Source: Nonomuraea glycinis
Lineage (GTDB): Bacteria; Actinomycetota; Actinomycetes; Streptosporangiales; Streptosporangiaceae
DNA: 64,000 nt
Assembly (NCBI RefSeq): GCF_014646515.1
Contig: NZ_BMNK01000017.1
Location: 1 to 64,000 of the forward strand
Direction of reading: 5' to 3'
Positions 23,155-30,481 of the stretch are shown piece by piece. A program made the translations under genes and the position numbers. The notes beneath the pieces are model-generated. The model was not told the origin of the DNA. It saw only the letters and a list, made by a program, of their open reading frames with translations, and did no database searches. How positions within the stretch are numbered: the first letter of the stretch is position 1; every line of letters starts with the position of its first letter.

Positions 23155-24587
23155 CCGCGATCCGGGCGCCAGGCCGGCATCGAGCGCTTGAGTGCCAGGC
23201 GGGCGGCCTGGTGGCCGCCCATGCCGTGCACCCCGGGGCCCGGTGGGGTCGAGGCCGAGCAGAGGAAGACGCCCGGCAGCGGGGTGCGCCACGGGGCCGG
23301 TGACCAGACCGGTCGCTTCACGAACTGCCCCAGGCTGGCCAGCCCGCCGCCGATGTCGCCGCCCAGCAGGTTGGCGTTGGCCGCCTCCAGCGCGGCCGGT
23401 CCCATCACGTGCCGGGCCAGCACCCGCTCCCGGAACCCCGGCGCGAACCGTTCGATCTGCGCCTCGATCGCGCCCGTCATGTCCACCGCCGACCCGTTGG
23501 GGACATGGCAGTAGGCCCACAGCGTGTGCCCGCCCCGGCTCGGGTCGGCCGCGTACGGCTGCACCAGCAGCACGTACGGGCGCGGCGAGTGCCGTCCGGC
23601 GGCCGTCTCGGCCTCGCTGAGCGTGATCTCCTCCAGCGTGCCGCCCAGGTGCACGGTGCCCGCCTCCGCCACCGCCGGATCGCGCCACGGCACCGGCCCG
23701 TCGAGCGCCCAGTCCAGCTTGAACACCCCCGGCCCGCGCCGGAACCGGGCCAGCCGCCGCCGGTAGGGCGCGGGCAGCTCGGCCATCCGCAGGAACTGCT
23801 CCGGTGACACGTCGAGCACCACCGTCTCCGCGTCAAGCTCGGCCAGCCGGTGCACCCGGTGGCCGCTCACCGCCTGGCCGCCCAGCTTGCGCAGCAGGGC
23901 GACCAGGGCGTCGGCCAGCACCTGGGAACCGCCCTTGACCAGCGGCCAGCCCACCAGGTGGGCCAGCGCGCCGAGGGTCAGGCCGTACCCGCCGGTCAGC
24001 GGCGCGCGCAGGTCGAGCATCGAGTGCGCGGCCAAGCCCGCCAGCAGCGCGCGCCCCTCCAGGGTCCTGAACGCGTGCCGCCCGAGCGTCGTGGCGGGCA
24101 GCGCGGCGGGCACCCCGAACCGCGCGCCGGCGGCCAGCGTGGCGGGTCGCAACTGCCGCGCCCCCCACGGGCCCAGCGGCTTCAGCAGCAGGTCGGTGAG
24201 CGGGAACCCGGCCCGCGCCACCACCCCCGCCGTCGCCCGCCACACCGCCGCGTCCCGTCCCAGCCCTTCGCAGGTACGGCGTACGTCGCGGTGCACGAGC
24301 ACGGCGGGGCGGTCGTCCAGCGGATGCGCGGCGGCCACCGGAGGATGGACGAACTCGACCCCCGCCAGATCCAGCTCCCGCATCGCAGGGGAGGCCAGGG
24401 CCATCGCCATCACGGTCGCGCCCAGGTCGTGCACCCGGCCGGGCAGCGTCAGCTCCGCCGAGCGAAGCCCGCCGCCGAACCGGTCGGCCGCCTCCAGCAG
24501 CAGCACCTCGCGCCCGGCCAGGGCGAGCGTCACGGCCGCCACGAGCCCGTTCGGCCCCGACCCCACCACGACCGCGTCCGCGCTCAT
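23142..24587 (-). CDS. FAD-dependent oxidoreductase, phytoene-desaturase/amine-oxidase type
   Basis: The 481-residue protein starts with a dinucleotide-binding loop (AVVVGSGPNGLVAAVTLALA) followed by VLLLEAADRFGGGLRS. It ends with the second FAD-contact motif (GVFLCSASTPPGPGVHGMGG), the layout of CrtI-like NAD(P)/FAD oxidoreductases and human PYROXD2 homologues. No carotenoid genes are near, so a pigment role is unsupported. The gene converges on and overlaps the threonine-aldolase gene by 13 bp. The start ATG (24587) lies in a small duplicated region (TCCGCGCTCATC at 24578-24589 and a near-copy at 24604). Confidence 0.88.
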   Translation of the reverse strand: MSADAVVVGSGPNGLVAAVTLALAGREVLLLEAADRFGGGLRSAELTLPGRVHDLGATVMAMALASPAMRELDLAGVEFVHPPVAAAHPLDDRPAVLVHRDVRRTCEGLGRDAAVWRATAGVVARAGFPLTDLLLKPLGPWGARQLRPATLAAGARFGVPAALPATTLGRHAFRTLEGRALLAGLAAHSMLDLRAPLTGGYGLTLGALAHLVGWPLVKGGSQVLADALVALLRKLGGQAVSGHRVHRLAELDAETVVLDVSPEQFLRMAELPAPYRRRLARFRRGPGVFKLDWALDGPVPWRDPAVAEAGTVHLGGTLEEITLSEAETAAGRHSPRPYVLLVQPYAADPSRGGHTLWAYCHVPNGSAVDMTGAIEAQIERFAPGFRERVLARHVMGPAALEAANANLLGGDIGGGLASLGQFVKRPVWSPAPWRTPLPGVFLCSASTPPGPGVHGMGGHQAARLALKRSMPAWRPDRGQGV

Positions 24588-24618
24588 CTGTATCCGCTCA
24601 TCCGTCCGCGCTCATCCG
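24578..24618. repeat. Short duplication around the flavoprotein start codon
   Basis: GTCCGCGCTCATCTGTATCC is followed by GTCCGCGCTCATCCGTCC. The duplicated part includes the complement of the start codon, so a second ATG-containing copy lies just upstream of the gene. Confidence 0.6.
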
Positions 24619-24631
24619 TCCGGGGCCCATC

Positions 24632-25303
24632 TCAGGACGACAGGGAGGCGCCCCTGCGGGCGAGCAGGTCCGTCATGAGCACGATCTCGGCCTGCTGGCC
24701 GTCGACGATCTTGCGTGCCATCCTGACCACCTCCGTCCGGTCCGACAGCTTGAGCAGGCCCTCGGCCATCTCCACGCCGCCCTGGTGGTGGCGGATCATG
24801 AGCTGCAGGAACAGCACCTCGGCCTCGACGCCCGTCAGCTTCTCCAGCTCGGCCAGCTCCTGCGCGGAAGCCATGCCGGGCATGGTCTCCGCCGACGCGG
24901 ACGCCGACACCTGGGTGTGGCCGTGGCCGCCGCTCATCCATCGCATCGGCCGCAGGTCCGTCGACTGGGTGAGCTCCCACTGCTCCAGCCAGCCCAGGAA
25001 CATGCCCCGCTGGTTGGCCTGGGTGTTGATGATGTCGAAGGCGAGGTTCTTGATCTCCCCGGACTCGCTCTTGTCCCTGATCGTGAACGACATGGCGACG
25101 GCCTGCGCGTGGTGCGTGGCCATGTCGCGGGCGAACCCTGCCTCGGGCGAGGCGTCACCGGGCGCGCCCCGGCCACCGAACACGAGGAACAACGCGGCGG
25201 CGGCGACGACCAGGACGGCGAGGGCGACGTAGAGGGATCTTCCTGCGGGTTTCTCCATGGCGTGTAACAGCCTACCCAGCCCCTGGTCCAGTTGTGATCG
25301 CAT
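24632..25303 (-). CDS. DUF305 domain membrane-anchored protein
   Basis: A short N-terminus and one membrane helix (residues about 25-43, VALAVLVVAAAALFLVF) precede the DUF305 domain. That domain has its two His-rich helices (MATHHAQAVAMS and MIRHHQGGVEMA) and Met/His-rich surroundings (GGHGH, ETMPGM). DUF305 proteins are extracytoplasmic four-helix proteins, many linked to copper. ATG 25303 (223 residues) is preferred because of an upstream TAAGG; ATG 25258 (208 residues) is the alternative. It is divergent from a DUF3105 gene 76 bp away; the two families occur together in actinobacteria and probably work together in the envelope. Confidence 0.85.
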   Translation of the reverse strand: MRSQLDQGLGRLLHAMEKPAGRSLYVALAVLVVAAAALFLVFGGRGAPGDASPEAGFARDMATHHAQAVAMSFTIRDKSESGEIKNLAFDIINTQANQRGMFLGWLEQWELTQSTDLRPMRWMSGGHGHTQVSASASAETMPGMASAQELAELEKLTGVEAEVLFLQLMIRHHQGGVEMAEGLLKLSDRTEVVRMARKIVDGQQAEIVLMTDLLARRGASLSS

Positions 25304-25379
25304 GCTTATCTGGGCCTTATTCTCCGCATACGTCCCAGTGGCATAGGGTGACCCGAGTTGGTACGCCGATGGAGGAACG

Positions 25380-26084
25380 ATGACGAAGGAGAAAGCGCAG
25401 GCGCGGCGCGAGCATCTGCAGAAGATGCGCGTCCAGCAGCAGCGCAAAGAGCGTCGCACCGCATTGCTGATGTGGGGGTCGGGCGGTCTCGTCGTCGTGC
25501 TGCTCGTCGGCCTGGTCGGCTACTACCTGATCGAGCAGTCACGGGTGTCCTCGCTCGACGGCGTGACCAGCGTCGCCTACGACGGCGGGAAGCACGTGGC
25601 CAGCACGGTCGCCTACAAGGAGACCCCGCCGGTCGGTGGCGAGCACAACGGCTACTGGCAGGCCTGCGCCGTCTACGACAAGCCGATCCACAACGAGCAC
25701 GGCGTCCACTCCCTGGAGCACGGTGCCCTCTGGATCACCTACCGCCCTGACCTGCCCCAGGCCCAGGTGGACAAGCTCAAGGAAGTGGCGGGCTCGACGG
25801 GTCAGCAGGAGTACATGCTGGTCAGCCCGTTCCCCAATCTGCCCTCGCCGATCGTGGCCTCGTCCTGGGGACACCAGCTCAAGCTGGACAACCCTGACGA
25901 CCCGAAGCTGACCGCGTTCATCAAGCGCTACCAGAACGGCAAGGACACCCCTGAGCCCGGCGCCGTGTGCGGCGGCCCGCAGGCCATCACCACCACCGCC
26001 GACGAGGCCCCGCTCCCGCAGCCGGAGCAGCCCCAGCAGACCCAGGCCCCGGCCAGCCCGATGCCGTCGCAGTCGCAGAAGTAA
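25380..26084 (+). CDS. DUF3105 domain membrane protein
   Basis: This 234-residue protein has a basic cytosolic tail, one membrane helix (about 31-52), then the DUF3105 extracytoplasmic domain. Its conserved core is TPPVGGEHNGYWQACAVYDK, followed by HSLEHGALWITYRP and SSWGHQLKL. The repeated His residues could bind metal. A Pro/Gln-rich tail ends it. GAGGAACG precedes ATG 25380. It faces the DUF305 gene across a short shared promoter region and is followed by a clear terminator. Its biochemical function is unknown. Confidence 0.85.
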   Translation: MTKEKAQARREHLQKMRVQQQRKERRTALLMWGSGGLVVVLLVGLVGYYLIEQSRVSSLDGVTSVAYDGGKHVASTVAYKETPPVGGEHNGYWQACAVYDKPIHNEHGVHSLEHGALWITYRPDLPQAQVDKLKEVAGSTGQQEYMLVSPFPNLPSPIVASSWGHQLKLDNPDDPKLTAFIKRYQNGKDTPEPGAVCGGPQAITTTADEAPLPQPEQPQQTQAPASPMPSQSQK

Positions 26085-26092
26085 GGCGCAGG

Positions 26093-26123
26093 TCCCCTGG
26101 GCGTGGAGAGACCGCCCAGGGGA
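26093..26123 (+). terminator. Rho-independent-type hairpin after the DUF3105 gene
   Basis: TCCCCTGGGCG and CGCCCAGGGGA make a perfect 11-bp stem with a 9-base loop, 9 bp after the DUF3105 stop. No T-tract follows, as is common in high-GC actinomycetes. Confidence 0.8.
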
Positions 26124-26139
26124 TCGTACGCTCAGGGCC

Positions 26140-26595
26140 GTGACACGCTTCGAGGTCATCACCCACATCCTCGCGCCCCCTGAGCGGATCTTCGCGGAGT
26201 CGCTGTCGGTGGAGGCGCACACCGCCTCCATGAGCGCCTCAGGTGAGCGGGCCGTGGCCGGAATCACGTCCGGCCGGCTCGCCCTGGGCGACCAGGTCAC
26301 CTGGCGGGCCCGGCACTTCGCCGTCACCTGGCACCTGACCTCGGCCATCACCGCGTGCGACCCGCCCGTGTCGTTCGTCGACGAGCAGGTGGCGGGGCCC
26401 TTCCGGCACTGGTGGCACGAGCACCGCTTCGAGGCCGACGGCGACGGCGGCACCCTCATGCGGGACGTGATCGACTTCGCCGCCCCCGCCGGACCGCTGG
26501 GGCGGATCGCCGAGGCGCTGGTGCTGCGCCGGCACATGACCCGGCTGATCCTGCGGCGTAACCACCACCTCAAGACGGTCACCGAGCGACGGTGA
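26140..26595 (+). CDS. SRPBCC-family protein (START/polyketide-cyclase-like fold)
   Basis: This 151-residue single-domain protein has a typical SRPBCC pattern: an N-terminal strand (FEVITHILAPPERIFAESLS), the middle VTWRARHFAVTWHLTSAIT, FVDEQVAGPFRHWWHEHRFE, then TLMRDVIDFAAPAGPLG and a C-terminal helix. This is the layout of cyclase/dehydrase and ligand-binding proteins with a hydrophobic pocket. GTG 26140 gives the normal length. It stands alone between the DUF3105 terminator and the convergent alanine dehydrogenase gene; no ligand can be assigned. Confidence 0.82.
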   Translation: MTRFEVITHILAPPERIFAESLSVEAHTASMSASGERAVAGITSGRLALGDQVTWRARHFAVTWHLTSAITACDPPVSFVDEQVAGPFRHWWHEHRFEADGDGGTLMRDVIDFAAPAGPLGRIAEALVLRRHMTRLILRRNHHLKTVTERR

Positions 26596-26641
26596 CGAGG
26601 GTCAGGGCGGGGCCGACCCCATCCTTTTCAGGCACCCCGGC

Positions 26642-27757
26642 TCAGTCGAGCACCTCTTCGGCCGGTACCCAGTCCAGGCCGTGCGCCTGGGCCACCGGTT
26701 CGCTGGTGAGGCGGCCCTCGTGGGTGCTCAGGCCGAGGGCCAGGGCCTTATCGCGGCGCATCGCCGCCGCCCAGCCGTGGTCCGCGATCGCCAGCGCGTA
26801 CGGGAGCGTGACGTTGGTGAGCGCGAAGGTGGAGGTGTGCGGGACCGCGCCCGGCATGTTGGCCACGCAGTAGAAGATCGAGTCGTGTACCGGGTAGATC
26901 GGCTCGGCGTGCGTGGTGGGGCGGGAGTTCGCGAAGCAGCCGCCCTGGTCGATGGAGATGTCCACCAGCACCGAGCCGGGCTTCATCCGGCTGACCAGCT
27001 CGTCGGTCACCAGCCTGGGCGCCTTGGCGCCGGGGATCAGGACCGCCCCGATGACGAGGTCGGCCTCCAGGACGGCCCGTTCGATCTCCAGGATGTTGGA
27101 GGCGACTGTCTGGCAGTGGCCCTGATAGATCAGGTCCGCCTGCCGGAGCTTGTCGATGTTGGTGTCCAGCAGGAGCACCTCGGCCTGCATGCCGAGCGCG
27201 ATGGCGGCCGCGTTCATGCCGGAGACGCCCGCGCCGATCACCACCACCTTGGCCGCGTACACGCCGGAGACGCCGCCCATCAGGACGCCCCTGCCGCCTT
27301 GGGAACTCATCAGGTGATAGGCGCCGACCTGGGGCGCCAGCCGGCCCGCGACCTCGGACATGGGCGCGAGCAGGGGGAGGCGGCCGTCGGACGTCTGCAC
27401 GGTCTCGTAGGCGACGCCGGTGACCCCCGAGTCCAGCATCGCCCGCGTGCACGCCGGCGAGGCGGCCAGGTGCAGGTAGGTGAAGAGCACCTGCCCCTTG
27501 CGCATCCGGTGGTACTCCTCGGCGACCGGCTCCTTGACCTTGAGGATCAGGTCGCACCCGGCCCAGACCGCGTCCGCGTCAGGCAGGATGGCCGCGCCCG
27601 CCGACTGGAAGTCGGCGTCCGGAACGGCGGAGCCGAGACCCGCCTCCCGCTCGACGAAGACCTGGTGGCCGTGGCGTACCAGCTCGTGGGCGCCCGCCGG
27701 GGTGAGCGCCACCCGATGCTCGGTGTTCTTGACCTCGCGGGGAACTCCGACCTTCAT
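26642..27757 (-). CDS. ald: Alanine dehydrogenase
   Basis: This 371-residue enzyme, the usual length for Ald, catalyses NAD-dependent L-alanine to pyruvate plus ammonia. Visible hallmarks are MKVGVPREVKNTEHRVALTP, the substrate-site LILKVKEPVAEEY, FTYLHLAASPACT, and the Rossmann loop KVVVIGAGVSGMNAA. Further ones are VDISIDQGGCFANSRPTTH and FYCVANMPGAVPHTST. ATG 27757 follows GGTGGGA; a GTG nine bases upstream is a possible alternative. In mycobacteria ald is tied to redox and oxygen limitation and to alanine catabolism; no adjacent regulator is present here. Confidence 0.96.
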   Translation of the reverse strand: MKVGVPREVKNTEHRVALTPAGAHELVRHGHQVFVEREAGLGSAVPDADFQSAGAAILPDADAVWAGCDLILKVKEPVAEEYHRMRKGQVLFTYLHLAASPACTRAMLDSGVTGVAYETVQTSDGRLPLLAPMSEVAGRLAPQVGAYHLMSSQGGRGVLMGGVSGVYAAKVVVIGAGVSGMNAAAIALGMQAEVLLLDTNIDKLRQADLIYQGHCQTVASNILEIERAVLEADLVIGAVLIPGAKAPRLVTDELVSRMKPGSVLVDISIDQGGCFANSRPTTHAEPIYPVHDSIFYCVANMPGAVPHTSTFALTNVTLPYALAIADHGWAAAMRRDKALALGLSTHEGRLTSEPVAQAHGLDWVPAEEVLD

Positions 27758-27918
27758 GGGTCCCACCCCGTTTCCGCTGAACTGTGGGAATGTCGTAGTT
27801 CTTTCTCCATTCTCCCCCTTCTGCAGGAAGGCGAGATTCGTTCACTGGATTACCCGGCTTCCGACGGTCCTCGATAAGCTCACCGGCAGCCCGAAACGTC
27901 AGGATGGGGACGTCATCG

Positions 27919-28812
27919 ATGGACAAGCCGGAAGAGCCGCCACCCGCGGATCCGGGGCATCCGCAGGCGAGCAGGCTCACCACCATCGTGCTGATCGTCT
28001 CGCTCGTCCTGGTGGTGCTGGTCGCGGGCGTGCTCGGCACCATCGCCGTCCTGATGACCAAGAGCCCCGACTCCCCGCTGCTCGGCGGCGCACCGCCCCG
28101 GCGGCTGGCCACGCCGATCCACTTCGCTCCTGTACGGGAGACGAAGCCGGCGCCGTGCCCCAATGAGGAGGCCGCGCTCGACGAGACCCAGGCCACCTGC
28201 TACCTGCTGGAGGACGGCGTCACGGTCAACGCCGTGCAGCAGATCGAGGCGGTGCGGGAGAAGGACGGCACCCACTCGGTCCGCATCGCGGTCGCGCCGG
28301 CGTACAAGCAGAGGCTGGTGGACCTCATCGACGAGCAGGTGCCCGAGCAGCGGCAGATCGCGGTCGTGCTGGTGCCGAGGACGGTCGTGGCCGCGCCCGT
28401 CGTCACCCAGAGCATGGACGGCGACAGCCTGAGCATCGTCGGGTTCGCCAAGGCGGACGCCGAGGCGCTGGTCACCCGACTGCTCGGCGCCGAAGGCAGC
28501 CCCACCGGCAGCCCGACGGACCCCGCCGGCAGCCCGACGGACCCTGCCGGGCAGCCGACGGACCCCGACGGGCAGCCCACAACTCCCGCGGGTCGGCCCA
28601 CGGGAGGCACGCCCACGGTTACGGGCACGCCGGGCGACACGACCGGAAACCCGACCGGCGGGGACGCGGCGCTCAACCCCAAGTACGACACCTGCCAGCA
28701 GGCCAAGGCGGCCGGATACGGCCCCTACACCAAGGGCCTGCACCCGGAGTACGCGTGGTACCCCGACCTCGACAACAACGGCGTGGCCTGCAACAGCGCG
28801 GACCTGCGCTAG
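27919..28812 (+). CDS. Membrane protein with SecDF-P1-like head and C-terminal excalibur domain
   Basis: The 297-residue protein has a short cytosolic tail, one membrane helix (about 20-43) and an extracytoplasmic domain resembling the SecDF P1 head (ETQATCYLLEDGVTVNAVQQ). A low-complexity linker of PTDPAG-type repeats follows, then an excalibur domain: paired cysteines in YDTCQQAKAAGYGP and GVAC, with the calcium-loop-like DLDNNGVAC. Excalibur domains occur on surface proteins of Gram-positives. ATG 27919 follows GGGGA with good spacing; ATG 27904 lacks a spaced ribosome site. It overlaps the convergent NCS2 permease gene by 4 bp. The function is unknown, probably cell-surface. Confidence 0.8.
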   Translation: MDKPEEPPPADPGHPQASRLTTIVLIVSLVLVVLVAGVLGTIAVLMTKSPDSPLLGGAPPRRLATPIHFAPVRETKPAPCPNEEAALDETQATCYLLEDGVTVNAVQQIEAVREKDGTHSVRIAVAPAYKQRLVDLIDEQVPEQRQIAVVLVPRTVVAAPVVTQSMDGDSLSIVGFAKADAEALVTRLLGAEGSPTGSPTDPAGSPTDPAGQPTDPDGQPTTPAGRPTGGTPTVTGTPGDTTGNPTGGDAALNPKYDTCQQAKAAGYGPYTKGLHPEYAWYPDLDNNGVACNSADLR

Positions 28813-30188
28813 ACGAGCAGCTCCTCCAGCGCGTTGATCCCGAAGTAGGCCAGGAAGAGCAGCGAGACCGCCCAGAGCAGCCACGGGATCTCGGCGAACC
28901 TCCCCCGCGCCGCCTTGATGAGCGTGTAGGCGATCACCCCGGCGCCCACCCCGTTCGTGATCGAGTACGTGAACGGCATCAGCGAGATCGTCAGGAACGC
29001 GGGTATGGCGATATCCAGGTCCTGCCACGGCACGTTCTTGCTCTGCATCATCATCAGCGCCCCCACCAGCACCAGCGCGGGCGCGGCCGCGGCGGCGGGC
29101 ACCACCGCGGCCAGCGGCGTGAACAGCAGCGTCAGCCCGAACAGCGCCCCGGTGAACAGGCTGGCCAGCCCGGTCCGCGCCCCCTCGCCGACCCCCGCCG
29201 CGGACTCGACGAAGACCGTGCCGGCCGACGCGCTCACCACCCCGCCGATCACCCCGCCGACGCCGTCCACGGTGAGGATCCGGCCCAGCCGCGGCACCCG
29301 GCCGCGCTCGTCCACCAGCCCGGCCTCGTCGCTGACGCCGATGATCGTGCCCATCGCGTCGAAGAACCCGGACAGCACCAGGGTGAACAGCACCACGGTC
29401 GCGGTCAGCGCGCCCGCGCGGGCGAAGCCGCCGAACAGGTCGAACTGGCCCACCAGCCCGAAGTCCGGCGCCGACACCAGCGCCTCGGGGACCCGGGGCG
29501 TCACCACCCCCCACGCTCCCGGCTCGATGGTGGCCAGCTCGTTCACCACGATGGCCAGGACCGCCGTCACCACGATGCTGATCAGGATGGCCGCCGGCGT
29601 CCCGCGGACGAACAGCGCGATCATCAGCAGCAGCCCGAAACAGAACACCGCGACCGGCCAGCCCGACAGTCGCCCGGTCGCGCCGAGCTGCACGGGCGTG
29701 CCGCTGCCGCGCGTCACGAACCCGGCGTCCACCAGGCCGATGAGCGCGATGAACAGCCCGATGCCGACGCTGATGGCGTGCTTGAGCGCCAGCGGGATGG
29801 CATTCATGATCAGTGTGCGCAGCCCCGTCACCGCGAGCACGATGATGATCAGCCCTTCGAGCACGACCAGCCCCATCGCTTGCGGCCAGGTCATGAACGG
29901 CGCGGCCTGGTAGGCCACCACCGCGTTCAGCCCGAGGCCGGCGGCCAGCGCCAGCGGCGCGTTGCCGATCACGGCCATGAGCAGTGTGGAGATCGCTGCC
30001 GCCAGCGCGGTCGACGTGGTGAGCTGCGCGATCGTCAGCTTCGCGCCGGTGACGTCCTGCGCGCCGCCCAGAATGATGGGATTGAGCAGGATGATGTACG
30101 CCATCGCCATGAAGGTGGTGATGCCGCCCCGCACCTCACGGCCGACGGTCGTCCCCCGCCCGGACAGCTCGAAGAACCTGTCGAGCAC
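28809..30188 (-). CDS. NCS2-family purine/xanthine permease (AzgA-like)
   Basis: This 459-residue polytopic membrane protein has AzgA/PbuG-type landmarks: an N-terminal GRGTTVGREVRGGITTFMAM, the short strand region AGLGLNAVVAY, the helix-8/10 segments FFDAMGTIIGVSDEAGL and ESAAGVGEGARTGLASL. These transporters import hypoxanthine, guanine, adenine or xanthine with protons. GTG 30188 is preceded by GGAGGGGG. It is the third gene of a co-directional set (molybdopterin oxidase subunit, EF-hand protein, permease) next to a PucR regulator, which fits purine uptake and breakdown. Confidence 0.9.
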   Translation of the reverse strand: MLDRFFELSGRGTTVGREVRGGITTFMAMAYIILLNPIILGGAQDVTGAKLTIAQLTTSTALAAAISTLLMAVIGNAPLALAAGLGLNAVVAYQAAPFMTWPQAMGLVVLEGLIIIVLAVTGLRTLIMNAIPLALKHAISVGIGLFIALIGLVDAGFVTRGSGTPVQLGATGRLSGWPVAVFCFGLLLMIALFVRGTPAAILISIVVTAVLAIVVNELATIEPGAWGVVTPRVPEALVSAPDFGLVGQFDLFGGFARAGALTATVVLFTLVLSGFFDAMGTIIGVSDEAGLVDERGRVPRLGRILTVDGVGGVIGGVVSASAGTVFVESAAGVGEGARTGLASLFTGALFGLTLLFTPLAAVVPAAAAAPALVLVGALMMMQSKNVPWQDLDIAIPAFLTISLMPFTYSITNGVGAGVIAYTLIKAARGRFAEIPWLLWAVSLLFLAYFGINALEELLV

Positions 30189-30247
30189 CGCCAGCCCCCT
30201 CCACGATCAAGGGGGAGTGCGGGTTGCCTACCCGGCGGGGGACGTGA

Positions 30248-30481
30248 TCACGCCTGCTCGTGCCGCCCGCCGCCGACCAGCGCGGCGAACTCCTCCAGCC
30301 CGATCCGCCCGTCGCCGTCGCTGTCCGCGCCCGCGATGAACGCCTCGATCTCCGACTCGGAGGCGCCGAGCCCGCCCAGCGCCTGGTTGGCCTGCCTGAT
30401 CTCGGCGGCCGTCAGCAGGCCGTCACCATCGGTGTCGAACCGCTCGAACTCCACTTTCGCAACTTCACGCGCATCTGCCAT
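30248..30481 (-). CDS. Small EF-hand calcium-binding protein
   Basis: This 77-residue cytosolic protein contains two canonical EF-hand loops, DTDGDGLLTAAE (16-27) and DSDGDGRIGLEE (53-64), with all calcium ligands at positions 1, 3, 5, 9 and 12 (the second loop ends in Glu). There is no signal peptide. ATG 30481 lies behind a strong GGGGAGGGA and inside the last 17 bp of the molybdopterin-subunit gene, so it is translationally coupled to it. Calmodulin-like EF-hand proteins occur in actinomycetes; one inside a purine locus is unexpected. Confidence 0.88.
   Translation of the reverse strand: MADAREVAKVEFERFDTDGDGLLTAAEIRQANQALGGLGASESEIEAFIAGADSDGDGRIGLEEFAALVGGGRHEQA

Noticed and set aside
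26592..26873. 93-codon plus-strand frame after the SRPBCC gene
   Set aside because: It overlaps the well-supported alanine dehydrogenase gene on the other strand and has no ribosome site or homology.
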